Shown here: in pieces, positions 6,669 to 14,616 of the stretch
How the letters are laid out: each line of letters opens with the position of its first letter
How positions within the stretch are numbered: the first letter of the stretch is position 1
Source of the DNA: JAAZXR01 sp040265175
GTDB taxonomy: Bacteria > Myxococcota_A > Polyangia > Nannocystales > Nannocystaceae
DNA: 18,253 bases
Assembly: GCA_040265175.1 (NCBI GenBank)
Contig: JBDQGY010000067.1
Location: 1 to 18,253, forward strand
Reading direction: 5' to 3'
The notes under the pieces: generated by a model
The model's input: the letters and a program-made list of their open reading frames with translations, nothing else
What the model was told of the DNA's origin: nothing
The model's database searches: none
Position numbers and translations under genes: made by a program

Positions 6669-7358
6669 ATGCCTTGGCGCCAGTTCGAATTTAGAGACAA
6701 AGTCGTGTTTGTCCGCGTCCTTGAGAGCGGCAAGCCCATCGTCAGCCGAGGCTTCGTCGAGCTTCGTTACAAACTTGGGGCGACAAAATCCTACAAAACC
6801 GCTCCCGAGAACCTCGAGGAGGTGGCCGAATCAGCGGAGATTCTGCCCGACGAGAAGATGGGAGGTCGCAGCAGCACCGTGCAAAAGAGCGCGATGAAAC
6901 AAGATCCGGACACCCCCATCGGGCCGGACTCCGTGGTTATCTACACCGACGGCGCGTGCTCGGGGAACCCTGGCCCCGCGGGGGTGGGCGTGTACTTGAT
7001 CCGCAAGAGCGAGACCGTGGAGCTGAGCGAATTCATCGGATCCGGCACGAACAATATCGCGGAACTTGAGGCTATCCGATACGGCCTCTCGGAGCTGTCC
7101 GACGACGAGCGCTCGGGTCACGTCGTCCTCTACACAGACAGCGGCTGGAGTCTCGGAGTGCTCGTGGGCGGGTGGAAGGCGAAGATGAACCTCAAGCACA
7201 TCGGCGCCGTCCGTGAAGAGATGGATAAATGCGCCAACCTCGAGATGCTGAAGGTCAAAGGCCACGCCGGAATCGACGGCAATGAAGAGGCCGATCGACT
7301 CGCGACCATGGCCGTCCGCGCGGAGCATTCGCGCCGCAAGGCCTACCCGCGTCGGTGA
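6669..7358 (+). CDS. rnhA: Ribonuclease HI with extra N-terminal domain
   Basis: RNase HI cuts the RNA strand of RNA-DNA hybrids, including R-loops and replication primers. The protein has 229 residues from the ATG at 6669, giving MPWRQFEFRDKVVFVRV. The frame is open upstream to 6531, but that part is unconvincing. The RNase H fold covers about residues 87-215, and all catalytic positions are present: Asp94 in YTDGACSGNPG, Glu132 in NNIAELEA, Asp157 in LYTDS, His199 in KGHAG and Asp209 in GNEEADRLA. Residues 1-55 form a separate small beta-rich segment rather than the usual hybrid-binding domain. A linker (about 56-85) joins the two. No Shine-Dalgarno is seen, but TACCTT lies 9 nt before the ATG. 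The gene converges on the deacetylase gene with 22 bp between stops. Confidence 0.93.
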   Translation: MPWRQFEFRDKVVFVRVLESGKPIVSRGFVELRYKLGATKSYKTAPENLEEVAESAEILPDEKMGGRSSTVQKSAMKQDPDTPIGPDSVVIYTDGACSGNPGPAGVGVYLIRKSETVELSEFIGSGTNNIAELEAIRYGLSELSDDERSGHVVLYTDSGWSLGVLVGGWKAKMNLKHIGAVREEMDKCANLEMLKVKGHAGIDGNEEADRLATMAVRAEHSRRKAYPRR

Positions 7359-7380
7359 TCGCGGAGCGCCGCGCCGCGCC

Positions 7381-8268
7381 CTACTCAAGCACGGACTCGA
7401 TGGGTACGCTGCCCCCGCGCGTCGTCAAAAGCTCCTTGAGACGCGCCCGGCGAGTCTCGTACGGGACCTTGAGACCGGGCTGCACGCCCACAAGGTGCTC
7501 GAGCCCGTCCGCTACGGGATCAGCGAGGTCCATGGCGTGCAGCTCCACATGAAGATGCGAGATCGCCACCGCCTCCGCGAACAGCACCCGTCGCACCAAC
7601 TCAGGCCCGGACAGCAACGACGTCCCGATGAGCGGGAGCCGCAAGGAGCGGCTCACCGAAATCGGGACCTCCCAAATGCCGGCGTCAGACATAAATTGAG
7701 GCGTCCGGCGCCCGATGAAGCTGCGCACGTTGTCCGCCCTCGACGCGGAGCTTCGTCCCCGCAGCCGAAACAGCGCCATGGCGCCGAGCTTCGCCGCGTA
7801 GTAGGAGGGTGATGGGAGCGAAGAACTGTCGTATTCGTAGCCCTGCGCCGCCACCTGCATCAGCAGCCGACGGTCGTGCGTGTACCCCGGCGCACGAAAT
7901 CCACGGGGCGTCACCCCTAGTTCACGAATCAGCGCGTCGCAGCGGGCGATGTCTTCCGCGATGAGTTCGCTGCGCCAGTCCGTCATCGCGTAGTCGTGCG
8001 CGTAGGAGTGGTTCGCCACTGCGTGACCGCTGCGCACCAGCGTCTGCAGCAGGCCCGCGCCACGGGCCGCGCCTCCCATATCTCGCTCAAGGTCACGACC
8101 GATCACAAAGAACGTCGCCCGTGAGGACGTCTCCTCAAACAGCGCCTCGAACCGGGGCAGGATACGCTCGAGGCACACACCTGCGAGCTGCTCCGACGGC
8201 GACTCCATCCCCAATACTGCGTGGTGACAGACGAGGTCGTCGAGGTCAACGCTCACCAAGGTGCTCAC
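7381..8268 (-). CDS. Polysaccharide deacetylase (NodB homology)
   Basis: This is a carbohydrate esterase 4-like enzyme that would remove N- or O-acetyl groups from a polysaccharide or glycolipid, using a metal ion. The protein has 295 residues. Motif 1 is SVDLDDL (Asp8, Asp10, Asp11), motif 2 is NHSYAH (His87, His91) and motif 3 is FRAPGY (about 124-129). ATFFVIG at 51-57 is the typical second strand, and WEVPISV and VELHAMDL (His244) correspond to the C-terminal motifs. No signal peptide is present, so it probably acts in the cytoplasm on a lipid-linked or nucleotide-linked precursor. The GTG start overlaps the stop of the glycosyltransferase gene by 4 bp (GTGA), which indicates translational coupling. 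It is the last gene of a three-gene operon. The substrate is unknown. Confidence 0.9.
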   Translation of the reverse strand: MSTLVSVDLDDLVCHHAVLGMESPSEQLAGVCLERILPRFEALFEETSSRATFFVIGRDLERDMGGAARGAGLLQTLVRSGHAVANHSYAHDYAMTDWRSELIAEDIARCDALIRELGVTPRGFRAPGYTHDRRLLMQVAAQGYEYDSSSLPSPSYYAAKLGAMALFRLRGRSSASRADNVRSFIGRRTPQFMSDAGIWEVPISVSRSLRLPLIGTSLLSGPELVRRVLFAEAVAISHLHVELHAMDLADPVADGLEHLVGVQPGLKVPYETRRARLKELLTTRGGSVPIESVLE

Positions 8269-9062
8269 GCGTCCTCCTCCTCCGGGTGAGCTGCGGTGAC
8301 GAGGGGCCGCCCTTCGTCGGCGGTGCGCGCAGGCGCCCCGTGAATGGCGACCATCAACTGCCCCAGGTTGCGCAGCACCTTCGGCACGCGCCGAGCGAGG
8401 CCGACTGACGGGGCGCGTTTCTCCTCAATCTGAATCGGAATCTCCACGACTCGATGATTCACCCGCTGGGCGCGAATGACAAACTCCGAGGCGAAGACGT
8501 CGTGCTCCACGAGACATGATTCGACCACGGCCAACAGCCGATCGCGCTGAAAGGCCTTGAGCCCGTGGGTGTCCGTGCCCTTGAACCCTAGGGTCACCCT
8601 CAGCATGGCGTTGTAGACACGTGTCGCGAACCGTCGAAAGACAGGTCGGCTGTCGTTGGCCCCCGTCATCGCTTTCGAACCGACCACCAGATCTGCGGCG
8701 TCTTCGCGCAGCAGCGTGAGCGCCCGTCCGTGAAAGTCCGCGTCACAAAGGTCGATCTCTTCGCACACCACGAAGCGCCCCGCCGCGCGCATAATTCCCT
8801 CTCGCAGCGCGCCGCCGTAGTTTGGGGCGGGATGAGAGAACATCTGCACCCGCGGCTCCTCCAGTCCGAGCGAGGCACCGAGCGCCACTGTCTCGTCAGA
8901 ACTCCCGTTCTCGGCCAAGATCACCTCAAAGTCCGCGGTCAATCGATCGAGGTCCGCGACCAGCTGCCGCACAGAGGATTGCAAAATCTCCGCCTCATTG
9001 TAGACGGGGATCACGACGCTCAGCTCGGGCCGCCCACGCTCCGCTTCAGCGCAGTCGCTCAT
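8265..9062 (-). CDS. Glycosyltransferase family 2
   Basis: This protein would transfer a sugar from a nucleotide donor, probably to a lipid carrier or glycan, in the manner of dolichyl-phosphate mannosyltransferase-like GT2 enzymes. It has 265 residues from the ATG at 9062. I chose that start because it overlaps the upstream stop as ATGA and directly precedes the fold; the upstream open frame encodes only shadow sequence. LSVVIPVYNEAE (about 14-25) is the GT-A first strand, ENGSSDET the nucleotide-binding turn, and EIDLCDADF the metal-binding Asp region, with Asp-x-Asp in the order CDAD. DTHGLKAFQRD fits the acceptor region. No transmembrane helix is evident, unlike many GT2 enzymes. It is cotranscribed with the FAD enzyme and the deacetylase. 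Confidence 0.92.
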   Translation of the reverse strand: MSDCAEAERGRPELSVVIPVYNEAEILQSSVRQLVADLDRLTADFEVILAENGSSDETVALGASLGLEEPRVQMFSHPAPNYGGALREGIMRAAGRFVVCEEIDLCDADFHGRALTLLREDAADLVVGSKAMTGANDSRPVFRRFATRVYNAMLRVTLGFKGTDTHGLKAFQRDRLLAVVESCLVEHDVFASEFVIRAQRVNHRVVEIPIQIEEKRAPSVGLARRVPKVLRNLGQLMVAIHGAPARTADEGRPLVTAAHPEEEDA

Positions 9063-10402
9063 GACGTCGCCCCCTTCCCCGCGCCCATGCTCGCCCACGC
9101 CGCCGCCTCCATCCCCTGAATCATGCTGTCTTCCATGGAATTGTAGACCCACGCTCCATAACGCCCGCAGCTGTGGATGCCCTTGGACATGAGCCACTCG
9201 AGGAGCGTCGCGCGACAGTCCTTCCACGCGTCATCGAAGACCACATAGGCATATTCAATGTCGCGGAGCGTCATAAAGTCCACGTCTTCGACACGCGAGA
9301 TGGTCCCCATCTCGACGAGCGCCTGGGCTATCTGGGCGCGATCCGGGGCATTGTCACGGTCTTCCAACTCGACATAGAGCGACCCTCGCCCCTTGGGTGC
9401 CATGCTCTCGACGGCGTTGGAATATACCCCCACTCGAAAAAATGGATAGCGCCGCTCGGGCACGTAGACCCAGTGGTAGTCCGCGGCCGGCGCCGTCCGG
9501 GTCGCCACGTCGAGGTAGCGCCACTTCACCCATCGCAACGCGGCGGCCGCCTCGCGGACCCGCGGCGGCGCGTCGTTGATCCGCTTGATGAGCTCGGGCA
9601 AGGGGATTGTGGACACCACCCGCGACCATGGCTGCCAATCCGGGCCCGCCGAGAGCTTGATGCGACGCCCCTCCACGTCGATCTCCTCCACGTCGCTCCC
9701 GAACACACAGTCGCCGTCCTCTCGCGACTTGACCGCCGCCCCAAGTTTCTCGGGGAGATGATCGATGCCCCCCGCCTTCGGGTATTGAAACTCCACGTTG
9801 TACCCGAGCCCCTCTTGAGGGACACCGACTGCCCCGCCGATCACCTGAGACGCGTCGGGTACTGGGATGTAGCGTGAGACCCATTCAGCGGTCAGCTTGT
9901 CGGGATGCATGCCCCACAGCTTGGTGTTGTAGGGCACGAAGAAGTGCTCCGAGATCCCGGCCCCAAATCGCGCCCGCGCGAAGTCCTCAAACGTCCGGGG
10001 CGTCTGGGCGCTCGTGGTCGCCGCCGCGACCTGCGCCTCGAAGAACCCCGCGAGACACTCTTGAACCACGGCGGGGGGAAGGCCGTGAAGATTCGCTTGA
10101 AACGGGTAGCGAAGGAGCGCGCCGTGGCTCCACACGTTCGTCTTTCGTCGGACGGAGACAAGATCTCCCCCTGAGAAAAGATCTTGAACGAGTGTTTTGA
10201 CTCGGTCGTCTCTCAAGTGCAGCCAGTGCCCGGTCACATCGAAGGTGTGGCCCGCCTGCCGATGACTTCGCGCCTTCCCGCCCACCACCTGAGATCGCTC
10301 CACCAGGACAAAACGAGAGCCCTGGAGGTGATACGCCGCAGACAGGCCGGTGAGACCAGCGCCCAGGATAAACACCGGACTTTGGGTGGCAGGATGGGAC
10401 AC
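9059..10402 (-). CDS. FAD-dependent oxidoreductase (protoporphyrinogen oxidase / UDP-galactopyranose mutase-like)
   Basis: The protein has 447 residues from the GTG at 10402. The open frame continues to 11098, but that part is antisense to the kinase gene and is not protein-like. VFILGAGLTGLSAAYHL near the N-terminus is the Rossmann FAD site (G14xG16xxG19), followed by LVERSQVVGGKARS. Further family features are NTKLWGMHPDKL, EFQYPKAGGIDHL and the C-terminal FAD-contacting GRYGAWVYNSMEDS. Proteins of this type in polysaccharide clusters resemble UDP-galactopyranose mutase and protoporphyrinogen oxidase; the substrate here is probably a nucleotide sugar or glycan intermediate, but this is inference. 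It is first in an operon with a GT2 and a deacetylase (ATGA overlap at 9059-9062) and divergent from a Ser/Thr kinase. A haem-pathway role is less likely given the neighbours. Confidence 0.88.
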   Translation of the reverse strand: MSHPATQSPVFILGAGLTGLSAAYHLQGSRFVLVERSQVVGGKARSHRQAGHTFDVTGHWLHLRDDRVKTLVQDLFSGGDLVSVRRKTNVWSHGALLRYPFQANLHGLPPAVVQECLAGFFEAQVAAATTSAQTPRTFEDFARARFGAGISEHFFVPYNTKLWGMHPDKLTAEWVSRYIPVPDASQVIGGAVGVPQEGLGYNVEFQYPKAGGIDHLPEKLGAAVKSREDGDCVFGSDVEEIDVEGRRIKLSAGPDWQPWSRVVSTIPLPELIKRINDAPPRVREAAAALRWVKWRYLDVATRTAPAADYHWVYVPERRYPFFRVGVYSNAVESMAPKGRGSLYVELEDRDNAPDRAQIAQALVEMGTISRVEDVDFMTLRDIEYAYVVFDDAWKDCRATLLEWLMSKGIHSCGRYGAWVYNSMEDSMIQGMEAAAWASMGAGKGATS

Positions 10403-10432
10403 GTTCGGTACTTGTAACAGGTTCGGGACGGG

Positions 10433-10461
10433 TAGACAGGAAGATCTAGCGGTTGCAAACT
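10433..10461 (+). promoter_or_regulatory. Candidate promoter of the kinase gene
   Basis: TAGACA (10433-10438) matches five of six -35 positions. After 17 nt comes CAAACT (10456-10461), a weak -10. The ATG at 10469 is 7 nt further on, so transcription could begin at or very near the start codon. The whole intergenic region shared with the divergent FAD gene is only about 63 bp. Confidence 0.3.
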
Positions 10462-10465
10462 GCAG

Positions 10466-11431
10466 GTGATGGAGCGGACCAGCATCGGCGGTTATCGTCT
10501 TGTGCAGCAAGTCAACACCGGGGGGCCCGGATGTCTGCACTACTTCGCGACCCGCGAAGAGGATCCTGGCGACATACCCGAGTACTTTGTGAAGGCACTT
10601 TTGCCGGGGCATCCCGAGCGCGAAGGGGCCTTGCTGTGCGCACAGTTCGAGCACGAGGTCCAACTGTTCGAGACGCTCAATCATCCCAATTTCGCGTCGC
10701 TCCACGCCTCTGGCCACGAGGACTCGATCCTCTACTACGTGGTCGATCGCGTCATCGGCGTCGACCTCGCGGAGCTCTTGGGGCACCGCGAGGGGAGCCC
10801 CAAGGCACTCAACTCTGAGATCGCGGTCTACCTCATGGCCCAGGTCGCGAACGCCGTCGTTGGACTCCATGGCATCGAGCAACTGGACGAGAACGGGACC
10901 CCCGATCTCATCGACGCGTTGCACCGGGACATCTGCCCCGCCAACGTGCTCTTGTCCACCGACGGCGATGTCATCCTCGCCGACCTTGGCTGCGCGAGCA
11001 GCCGCTGGCTCTCCAAAGAGATGACCGTTCGAGACGCCGGGGCGCGCGCGTACATGGCTCCAGAGCGGGTCATCGGCGGCGGTGAGGCCACAGTGCAAAC
11101 AGACCTGTTCGCACTCGCCGTCATGCTGTGGGAGATTCTTCGCGGCGAGCGTTGCCTCCGCGGCGTCAACGACATCAGCACCATGGAGAATATCGCGCGC
11201 TTTGACATCAGCAACGCCAGCAACCGGGTGACGGGGCTGTCACCTCGCCTCAGCGAGGTGCTGCGCCGCAACCTCGACAAAGACCCTGGCCGGCGCTTCG
11301 CGACCAGTCACCAGGTGTTGTCGCGACTCTCTCAAGCGACGGAGTCCGAGCACGCAGCGCGCGCGCGGATTGAGCTTGGCCAAATGGTGCAAGCGCGACT
11401 TGACGCGTCGACCAAGTCGTCGGGGCGGTGA
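10466..11431 (+). CDS. Eukaryotic-like Ser/Thr protein kinase (Hanks type)
   Basis: The enzyme phosphorylates Ser/Thr in target proteins. It has 321 residues from the GTG at 10466, with an ATG one codon later equally possible. The kinase fold fills nearly the whole protein. Visible elements are a Gly-rich loop NTGGPG (about 17-22), the VAIK-type lysine in YFVKALL (Lys43), a helix-C glutamate in FEHEV, HRDICPAN (His153-Arg154-Asp155, Asn160), DLG in place of DFG (Asp173) and the APE motif YMAPER (198-200). All catalytic residues are there, so it should be active. It has no transmembrane segment and no sensor domain, so it is probably cytosolic and partner-regulated. It is followed after 7 bp by a membrane GT-C-like protein, likely cotranscribed, and is divergent from the glycan operon. 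Confidence 0.92.
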   Translation: MMERTSIGGYRLVQQVNTGGPGCLHYFATREEDPGDIPEYFVKALLPGHPEREGALLCAQFEHEVQLFETLNHPNFASLHASGHEDSILYYVVDRVIGVDLAELLGHREGSPKALNSEIAVYLMAQVANAVVGLHGIEQLDENGTPDLIDALHRDICPANVLLSTDGDVILADLGCASSRWLSKEMTVRDAGARAYMAPERVIGGGEATVQTDLFALAVMLWEILRGERCLRGVNDISTMENIARFDISNASNRVTGLSPRLSEVLRRNLDKDPGRRFATSHQVLSRLSQATESEHAARARIELGQMVQARLDASTKSSGR

Positions 11432-11438
11432 GCCGCTC

Positions 11439-13010
11439 GTGTTCGCCGTACTGCGCAGCGAACCCCGACTCCCAGCGCTCCTGCTGGCCCTGACGTGCAC
11501 CTTCGCATTTTTCTTGGAGCGCCCCGCCTGGAATCAAAACTCCCGCCTCGCGTTGACCCGAGCGGTCGTGGAGCGGGGCGTGCTCTCCATCGACGACAGC
11601 CATCACACCACGGGTGACAAGAGCCTTCGCGACGGCCACTACTATTCCGACAAGGCGCCCGGCGCGTCCTTCCTCGCGGTCCCGGCCTATGCGGCCTTCG
11701 CTGGCATGCGTCGCGGGATGGACCTCTCCATGCCGGAGGTCACCGTCGCCACCCTCGACCCCCTCGATTCCTTCACCGGTCGCGCCCCCTCGCTCGACGC
11801 GCTCAAGCCGGGTGACAAGCTCTCCTACAACCCGGCCCATCACATCGCGCTCAGCATCTGCGCCCTCGCTTCGTCGGGGCTGTTGACCCTGCTTGGGGTC
11901 CTCGCTCTCTATGTCGCCACCGTGCACCTCGCAGACGGCCGCATCCCGATGCGTGTCCGCGAGACGAGCGATGCTGCGCCCAGCAGTGAGGCCCCATGGG
12001 AGCCCTCTGCGCAGGCTCGCACGCTCGGTGTGCTGGCGTGCATCCTGTACGGACTTTGCACCCCCGCGCTCGCCTACGCGGGCTCCTTTTACGGACATCA
12101 ACCGGCCGCCGGCGCGCTCTTTTTCGCGTGGGTCGTGGTTCAATTTTCACGGGACGGGCCGCCCTGGGCGTCGCCCCTCGTGGTGGGCTCCGCCTGTGGA
12201 CTCGCGGTCGTTTGCGAGTATCCAACCGGAGTGCCCGTGCTTTTACTGCTCGCCTATGCGGGCTGGCTTCGCGGCCCTCGCTTCGTGCTCCTCGCAGCGA
12301 TCGCCGGGATCCCATGGGCCCTCGCCCTCGGCGCGTACCACACGGCGGCATTCGGGCACCCGCTGTCTTTGGGCTACGATCACCTCGCTCGCTCGGAGTT
12401 TGCCGAGGGTATGGCGGTCCAGTATGGAATCGGCTGGCCGCGTCTCCACACGCTCTGGGCCATCACCTTTGGAAACTCGAGGGGGCTGTTTTATGCGAGC
12501 CCCGTGCTTTTGCTTTGCGCCTATGGATGCCTCGTGGCGTTCCGCAGCCGCCCCCCCAACGAACGCGGCTTGTGGTGCTTTATCGCCGCGGTCTGCGCCT
12601 ACTACCTCTGCCTCAACGCTGGCTACTACATGTGGAACGGTGGGGCCGCGTTCGGCCCACGTCACTGTCTCCCCATGCTTCCCTTCCTCGTGTGTGGATT
12701 CGTAGAGGCGTGGCGCCGAGCGCCCAGCGCGACACTCGCGCTCGCCTGCGTCTCGCTGCTCCATTGCATCGCGGGAGCCTCTGCGGGCCCCGAACTGCCC
12801 GAGTATGAGGACTCGATCTGGGGGCACGCCATCCCGAGCATCGCGAGAGCGGGGCTTGGCGCGGCCTCCAGCGCCCCGCAGACCCTGGGCCATCTGCTGG
12901 GTCTTCATGGCTGGCTCGGTCTGGCGCCGCTCGCCGGGCTGTGGATTTTGCTCGCACCCTGGAGCGCGCGAACGCCCACGACGCGCGAAACTGTAGCCAG
13001 CGGAATGTAG
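11439..13010 (+). CDS. Polytopic membrane protein, GT-C glycosyltransferase-like
   Basis: The protein has 523 residues from the GTG at 11439, with a GGGGCGGTGAG ribosome site just upstream. An upstream TTG at 11370 would overlap the kinase gene by about 60 bp and is less likely. There are about ten hydrophobic helices, starting with PALLLALTCTFAFFLE. The first large loop has a recurring pattern of uncharacterised membrane proteins: WNQNSRLALTRAVVERG, GDK, GHYYSDKAPG, then FLAVPAYA. This resembles the first periplasmic loop of PMT/ArnT-like GT-C enzymes, which use polyprenyl-phosphate sugars. The membership is inferred from topology and loop position, not from a clear catalytic motif. The neighbouring kinase (7 bp upstream) and the glycan operon agree with a role in envelope glycosylation. 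Confidence 0.8.
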   Translation: MFAVLRSEPRLPALLLALTCTFAFFLERPAWNQNSRLALTRAVVERGVLSIDDSHHTTGDKSLRDGHYYSDKAPGASFLAVPAYAAFAGMRRGMDLSMPEVTVATLDPLDSFTGRAPSLDALKPGDKLSYNPAHHIALSICALASSGLLTLLGVLALYVATVHLADGRIPMRVRETSDAAPSSEAPWEPSAQARTLGVLACILYGLCTPALAYAGSFYGHQPAAGALFFAWVVVQFSRDGPPWASPLVVGSACGLAVVCEYPTGVPVLLLLAYAGWLRGPRFVLLAAIAGIPWALALGAYHTAAFGHPLSLGYDHLARSEFAEGMAVQYGIGWPRLHTLWAITFGNSRGLFYASPVLLLCAYGCLVAFRSRPPNERGLWCFIAAVCAYYLCLNAGYYMWNGGAAFGPRHCLPMLPFLVCGFVEAWRRAPSATLALACVSLLHCIAGASAGPELPEYEDSIWGHAIPSIARAGLGAASSAPQTLGHLLGLHGWLGLAPLAGLWILLAPWSARTPTTRETVASGM

Positions 13011-13029
13011 ATATTTCGCGAAACGAAAG

Positions 13030-13058
13030 TTCAAGTCATCGCTTAATTGCGCGATACT
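13030..13058 (+). promoter_or_regulatory. Candidate promoter of the EAL gene (possible leaderless mRNA)
   Basis: TTCAAG (13030-13035), a 17-nt spacer and GATACT (13053-13058) form a sigma-70-like pair in an unusually AT-rich patch. The predicted start of transcription coincides with the GTG at 13066, and no Shine-Dalgarno is visible before that GTG. It lies in the 55-bp gap after the GT-C-like gene. Confidence 0.45.
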
Positions 13059-13065
13059 TTTGTAC

Positions 13066-14295
13066 GTGCCGACGCTCCTAACCGCTGATGCATCTTGGGC
13101 GACCATCGTGGAGGAACTCGACCTGAAAGATGGGACAACCATGGGGTTGATCTACCTCCACCTCCCCGGCGTTCACGAACTCCGCGATAGCAGCCAGCAT
13201 GACTCCGTGATTGGCGTGGTGTCAAAGACCGCGGCCGATCTCCTCAGCGCAGAGGGACTCGCGGGGGTCGTCCGGCCGACCGCCGCAGACGACGTGCTCA
13301 TCGCGTTCGTCTCCCCCGCCACCGACTCCACCCGGAGCTTCAGGGGCGCCTTGGAGGTCTCACTCGACCAGGCGCTCACGGGGCTCTCGCAGATCCTGAC
13401 CCACGCGCGGGCGCAGTCGCTCGTCTACGGAATGAGCGAATCGACGCACACCATCGAGGGTTCTTCCATGGTGCAGCAGCACCTTGCCCGCGCGCTCAAG
13501 GCCGCCCAAATGAACGCCTGGGGACCAGAGACGGTGAGGCTCATGACCGAGGGCAAGCTCCTCGACCGCGCCATCTCCTCCCAGGCATTTCAGTTTCACT
13601 TTCAGCCTATCGTCGATGTCCGCGCGGGCAGCGTCGTCGCCTATGAGGCGCTTTGTCGCGGGACCCTCCCGGACTTTCGCTTCCCCGACAAAATCTTCGC
13701 GACCGCAGAGCAGGTCGACCGCGTATGGGATCTCGGTCATGTCCTGCGGGATGTCGCCGGTGAGGCCTCCGCCAACCTGCACAGCTCCCCTCAGCGTGGA
13801 TGCATGATGTTCCTCAACATTCACCCGCGCGATATTGAAGACCCGTCCTTTGAGCGACAAATGCTTGAGGGCCCCATCGCTACATTCGCGTCGAGCATCG
13901 TTCTTGAGCTCACAGAACGGGCGGCGATCGTCGACTACGGGAGCCTGCGAAAGCTCCTCGGGCGACTTCGAAACCGCGGCTACCGCATCGCCATCGACGA
14001 CCTCGGATCAGGATACGCGGGACTCACGGCCCTCGCGGAGATCGAGCCCGAGTTCATCAAATTCGACATGGGCCTCGTGCGAGATCTCCATCGCCGTCCC
14101 GTCAAACAGCGCCTCATCGAGCGTATTTCCGGCTTCGCAAACGAGATGAACGCGACCACCATCTCGGAGGGGGTTGAGACCGCCGAGGAGCGTGACGCCC
14201 TGTTGTGCTGCGGGAGCACCATCATGCAGGGGTACTTTTTTGCCAAGCCTGCCCCAGAATTCGCAACGCTGCGTCCCGCAGACGTCGTGGGTTGA
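13066..14295 (+). CDS. EAL-domain cyclic-di-GMP phosphodiesterase
   Basis: The protein hydrolyses c-di-GMP to pGpG, lowering a signal that usually promotes exopolysaccharide and surface attachment. It has 409 residues from the GTG at 13066; a TTG two codons earlier and an ATG at 13141 are alternatives. Residues about 173-400 form the EAL domain with every catalytic residue: Glu194 (YEALCRG), Asn251 (LNIHP), Glu281 (LELTE), Asp311-Asp312 (IDDLGSGY), Lys332 (IKFD), Glu368 and Glu371 (SEGVET) and Gln388 (QGYFFAKP). Their spacing matches active EAL enzymes such as RocR. The first about 150 residues look like a degenerate GGDEF-type fold (GLIYLHL; RPTAADDVLIAF in place of the GGDEF loop), so probably a regulatory domain. 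There is no membrane segment. It follows the glycan-related genes and likely has its own promoter. Confidence 0.93.
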   Translation: MPTLLTADASWATIVEELDLKDGTTMGLIYLHLPGVHELRDSSQHDSVIGVVSKTAADLLSAEGLAGVVRPTAADDVLIAFVSPATDSTRSFRGALEVSLDQALTGLSQILTHARAQSLVYGMSESTHTIEGSSMVQQHLARALKAAQMNAWGPETVRLMTEGKLLDRAISSQAFQFHFQPIVDVRAGSVVAYEALCRGTLPDFRFPDKIFATAEQVDRVWDLGHVLRDVAGEASANLHSSPQRGCMMFLNIHPRDIEDPSFERQMLEGPIATFASSIVLELTERAAIVDYGSLRKLLGRLRNRGYRIAIDDLGSGYAGLTALAEIEPEFIKFDMGLVRDLHRRPVKQRLIERISGFANEMNATTISEGVETAEERDALLCCGSTIMQGYFFAKPAPEFATLRPADVVG

Positions 14296-14580
14296 GCGCG
14301 GCGCGTTCCCGCCGCACGCGCGCAGAAGAGCACGATGACGAGTCGCTGGAGGCTCGTGCCTCCCCGGAAGACCACCGTGGTCGATGCCGACGCAACGACG
14401 ATATTCCCGCGAGTTGCGCGTTTTTACGCAGCGGCGTGCCCGATGGCGGCTCCTCGAACGAAGACTCCCAATTCGACCATCGACGCGCGCGGCGTTTCGA
14501 AGCGCTTGCCGTCGAAATAGGCTCCAGGACCAATAGTCAGAGCGTGTGTCCCATCTCTCGCCTGCTTCCCCATGCAGTTC
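14296..14580. other. Intergenic stretch without a convincing gene
   Basis: No frame here has a credible domain. On the minus strand one frame ends with a fairly protein-like stretch (GAYFDGKRFETPRASMVELG, stop at 14424), but it has no supported start and would run into the next promoter. A perfect GGAGGC-TCGT-GCCTCC hairpin at 14348-14363, about 53 nt after the EAL stop, could end that transcript, but it has no T run. Confidence 0.45.
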
Positions 14581-14610
14581 TTGACGTGACGGTGTGATAG
14601 TCGGCACACT
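14581..14610 (+). promoter_or_regulatory. Candidate promoter of the 14617 lipoprotein gene
   Basis: TTGACG (14581-14586) matches five of six -35 positions. After 18 nt comes CACACT (14605-14610), a weak -10. The ATG is 6 nt further on and has no Shine-Dalgarno, so the mRNA may be leaderless. Confidence 0.4.
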
Positions 14611-14616
14611 TCCCCC

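Noticed and set aside
10403..11098. Upstream extension of the FAD enzyme frame
   Set aside because: It is antisense to the kinase gene, and the FAD-binding motif begins about ten residues after the GTG at 10402, as expected for a natural N-terminus.
12243..13142. 299-codon minus-strand frame antisense to the GT-C-like gene
   Set aside because: Arg/Gly-rich shadow with no motif; the sense strand encodes a coherent polytopic membrane protein.
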